Below are positions 23,260-23,666 of a stretch of DNA of 23,666 nt, one piece after another. Position numbers and translations under genes: made by a program. The stretch is from JADHUC01 sp964617665 (GTDB taxonomy: Bacteria > Planctomycetota > Planctomycetia > Pirellulales > Pirellulaceae), in contig CAZUAH010000189.1 of assembly GCA_964617665.1 (NCBI GenBank), forward strand, positions 1 to 23,666, read 5' to 3'. The notes beneath the pieces are model-generated. The model worked only from the letters and a program-made list of their open reading frames with translations, was not told where the DNA came from and did no database searches. How positions within the stretch are numbered: the first letter of the stretch is position 1; the number at the start of each line of letters is the position of its first letter.

Positions 23260-23266
23260 CTCCTTC
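23260..23266 (-). promoter_or_regulatory. Shine-Dalgarno deciding the deacetylase start
   Basis: Minus-strand GAAGGAG lies six bases upstream of the GTG at 23253. It also overlaps the first codons of the longer alternative beginning at 23268, so the shorter form is favoured. Confidence 0.6.
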
Positions 23267-23417
23267 ACCTTTTCGCAAGCCGCGCAGATCTAGGCGATCC
23301 AACGTCTCGGCCTGAATCGGATTGTTTGGATGTTGTCAGCATCATCTGATGGTACAATGCGGCGAAGCGTCTTGCGAATAGTGCTTGCCAGCACGACCAA
23401 TCCTTCAGGAGGTAACC

Positions 23418-23666
23418 ATGAGCGGGCAGAACGTATCTCGCCGTAGATTCATTACGGAGGCGTCAGCCGGTGCAGCGGCGGCCATCACCGTAGGTGCCGG
23501 GTGTGCTCACGGAAACGTCGCACAGAAAGCGGATACGCTGGCGGCGCTGGGAGGTACGCCAGTCAGAACGGAGCCATATCCGAAGTGGCCGCAGGCTACT
23601 CCGGAGATTGAAGAGTCACTTGTCTCAACGTTTCGCTCTGGAAGTTGGGGCCGGCGACTGGGCGAA
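23418..23666 (+). CDS. Tat-signal DegT/DnrJ/EryC1/StrS-type aminotransferase-family protein, 5' part
   Basis: Only the first 83 codons are in the window; the gene continues past the right edge. The ATG has a near-perfect AGGAGGT (23407-23413) four bases upstream. Residues 7-26 are a twin-arginine signal (SRRRFITEASAGAAAAITVG), followed by GCAHGN. Then LAALGGTPVRTEPYPKWP and EIEESLVSTFRSGSWGR match the N-terminus of PLP-dependent DegT/DnrJ/EryC1/StrS sugar aminotransferases. The PLP lysine lies outside the window, so whether it is catalytic cannot be judged. Tat export would deliver it folded, with cofactor, to the periplasm, which is unusual for a sugar-nucleotide enzyme. It may act as a dehydrogenase-like or regulatory relative. 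Confidence 0.85.
   Translation, partial: MSGQNVSRRRFITEASAGAAAAITVGAGCAHGNVAQKADTLAALGGTPVRTEPYPKWPQATPEIEESLVSTFRSGSWGRRLGE

Noticed and set aside
23322..23358. Promoter for the DegT-type gene with TACAAT at 23353-23358
   Set aside because: The candidate -35 boxes lie 14, 21 or 25 bp away, none at a suitable spacing.
1..23666. CRISPR array, tRNA or rRNA genes, insertion sequences or integrases
   Set aside because: No regularly spaced direct repeats, tRNA-like cloverleaf or transposase-like protein was seen on either strand.

Overview
The window looks like part of a planctomycete chromosome, most probably from the Pirellula/Rhodopirellula side of the phylum. The evidence is the gene content: a secreted sulfatase, DUF1080, PQQ-like beta-propellers carrying an N-terminal SHD1 domain, an ECF sigma factor of the Rhodopirellula/Verrucomicrobium type coupled to a FecR-like gene, large right-handed beta-helix proteins, and a Tat-exported DegT-type protein. 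No rRNA, tRNA, CRISPR array, transposase or phage gene was seen. The taxonomic call is inference from families, not from a marker gene.

Layout. (1) Positions 108-1442 (-) encode a formylglycine-type sulfatase, divergent from 1588-4842 (+), a signal-peptide/methyltransferase-like/PQQ-propeller fusion. The 145 bp between them hold a plausible back-to-back promoter. An NCS2-type permease follows 42 bp after the fusion gene. (2) A LamG plus GH36-like glycosidase (6554-9250, -) converges on the permease and is divergent from a DUF1080 protein (9622-10350, +) across a 371 bp gap. A neutral-ceramidase-like hydrolase follows. (3) From 12193 rightward all genes are on the + strand: ECF sigma factor, a FecR/PA14 protein overlapping it by ATGA, a beta-helix protein, two tandem SHD1-PQQ propellers, and a cadherin/beta-helix lipoprotein. 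(4) A possible decayed sialidase-like gene (-), a polysaccharide deacetylase (-), and the start of a Tat-signal DegT/DnrJ/EryC1/StrS-type gene that runs off the right edge.

How it may work together. Most products carry export signals, and the recognisable enzymes act on glycans or conjugated substrates (sulfate ester, alpha-galactoside-like, 3-keto-glycoside/DUF1080, N- or O-acetyl, amide/ester). No SusC/SusD pair is visible. A reasonable inference is an exported toolkit for complex sulfated or acetylated glycans or glycolipids, with the sigma/FecR pair controlling some of the + strand genes. Shared regulation is not proven by the sequence.

The most unusual sequence features are two different inverted-repeat elements inside the methyltransferase-propeller gene, both read through in frame. 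One is a 70 bp palindrome encoding a GEAPAEP...REPRPP peptide. The other is a GATGCGG-type array split over two arms inside the methyltransferase-like domain.
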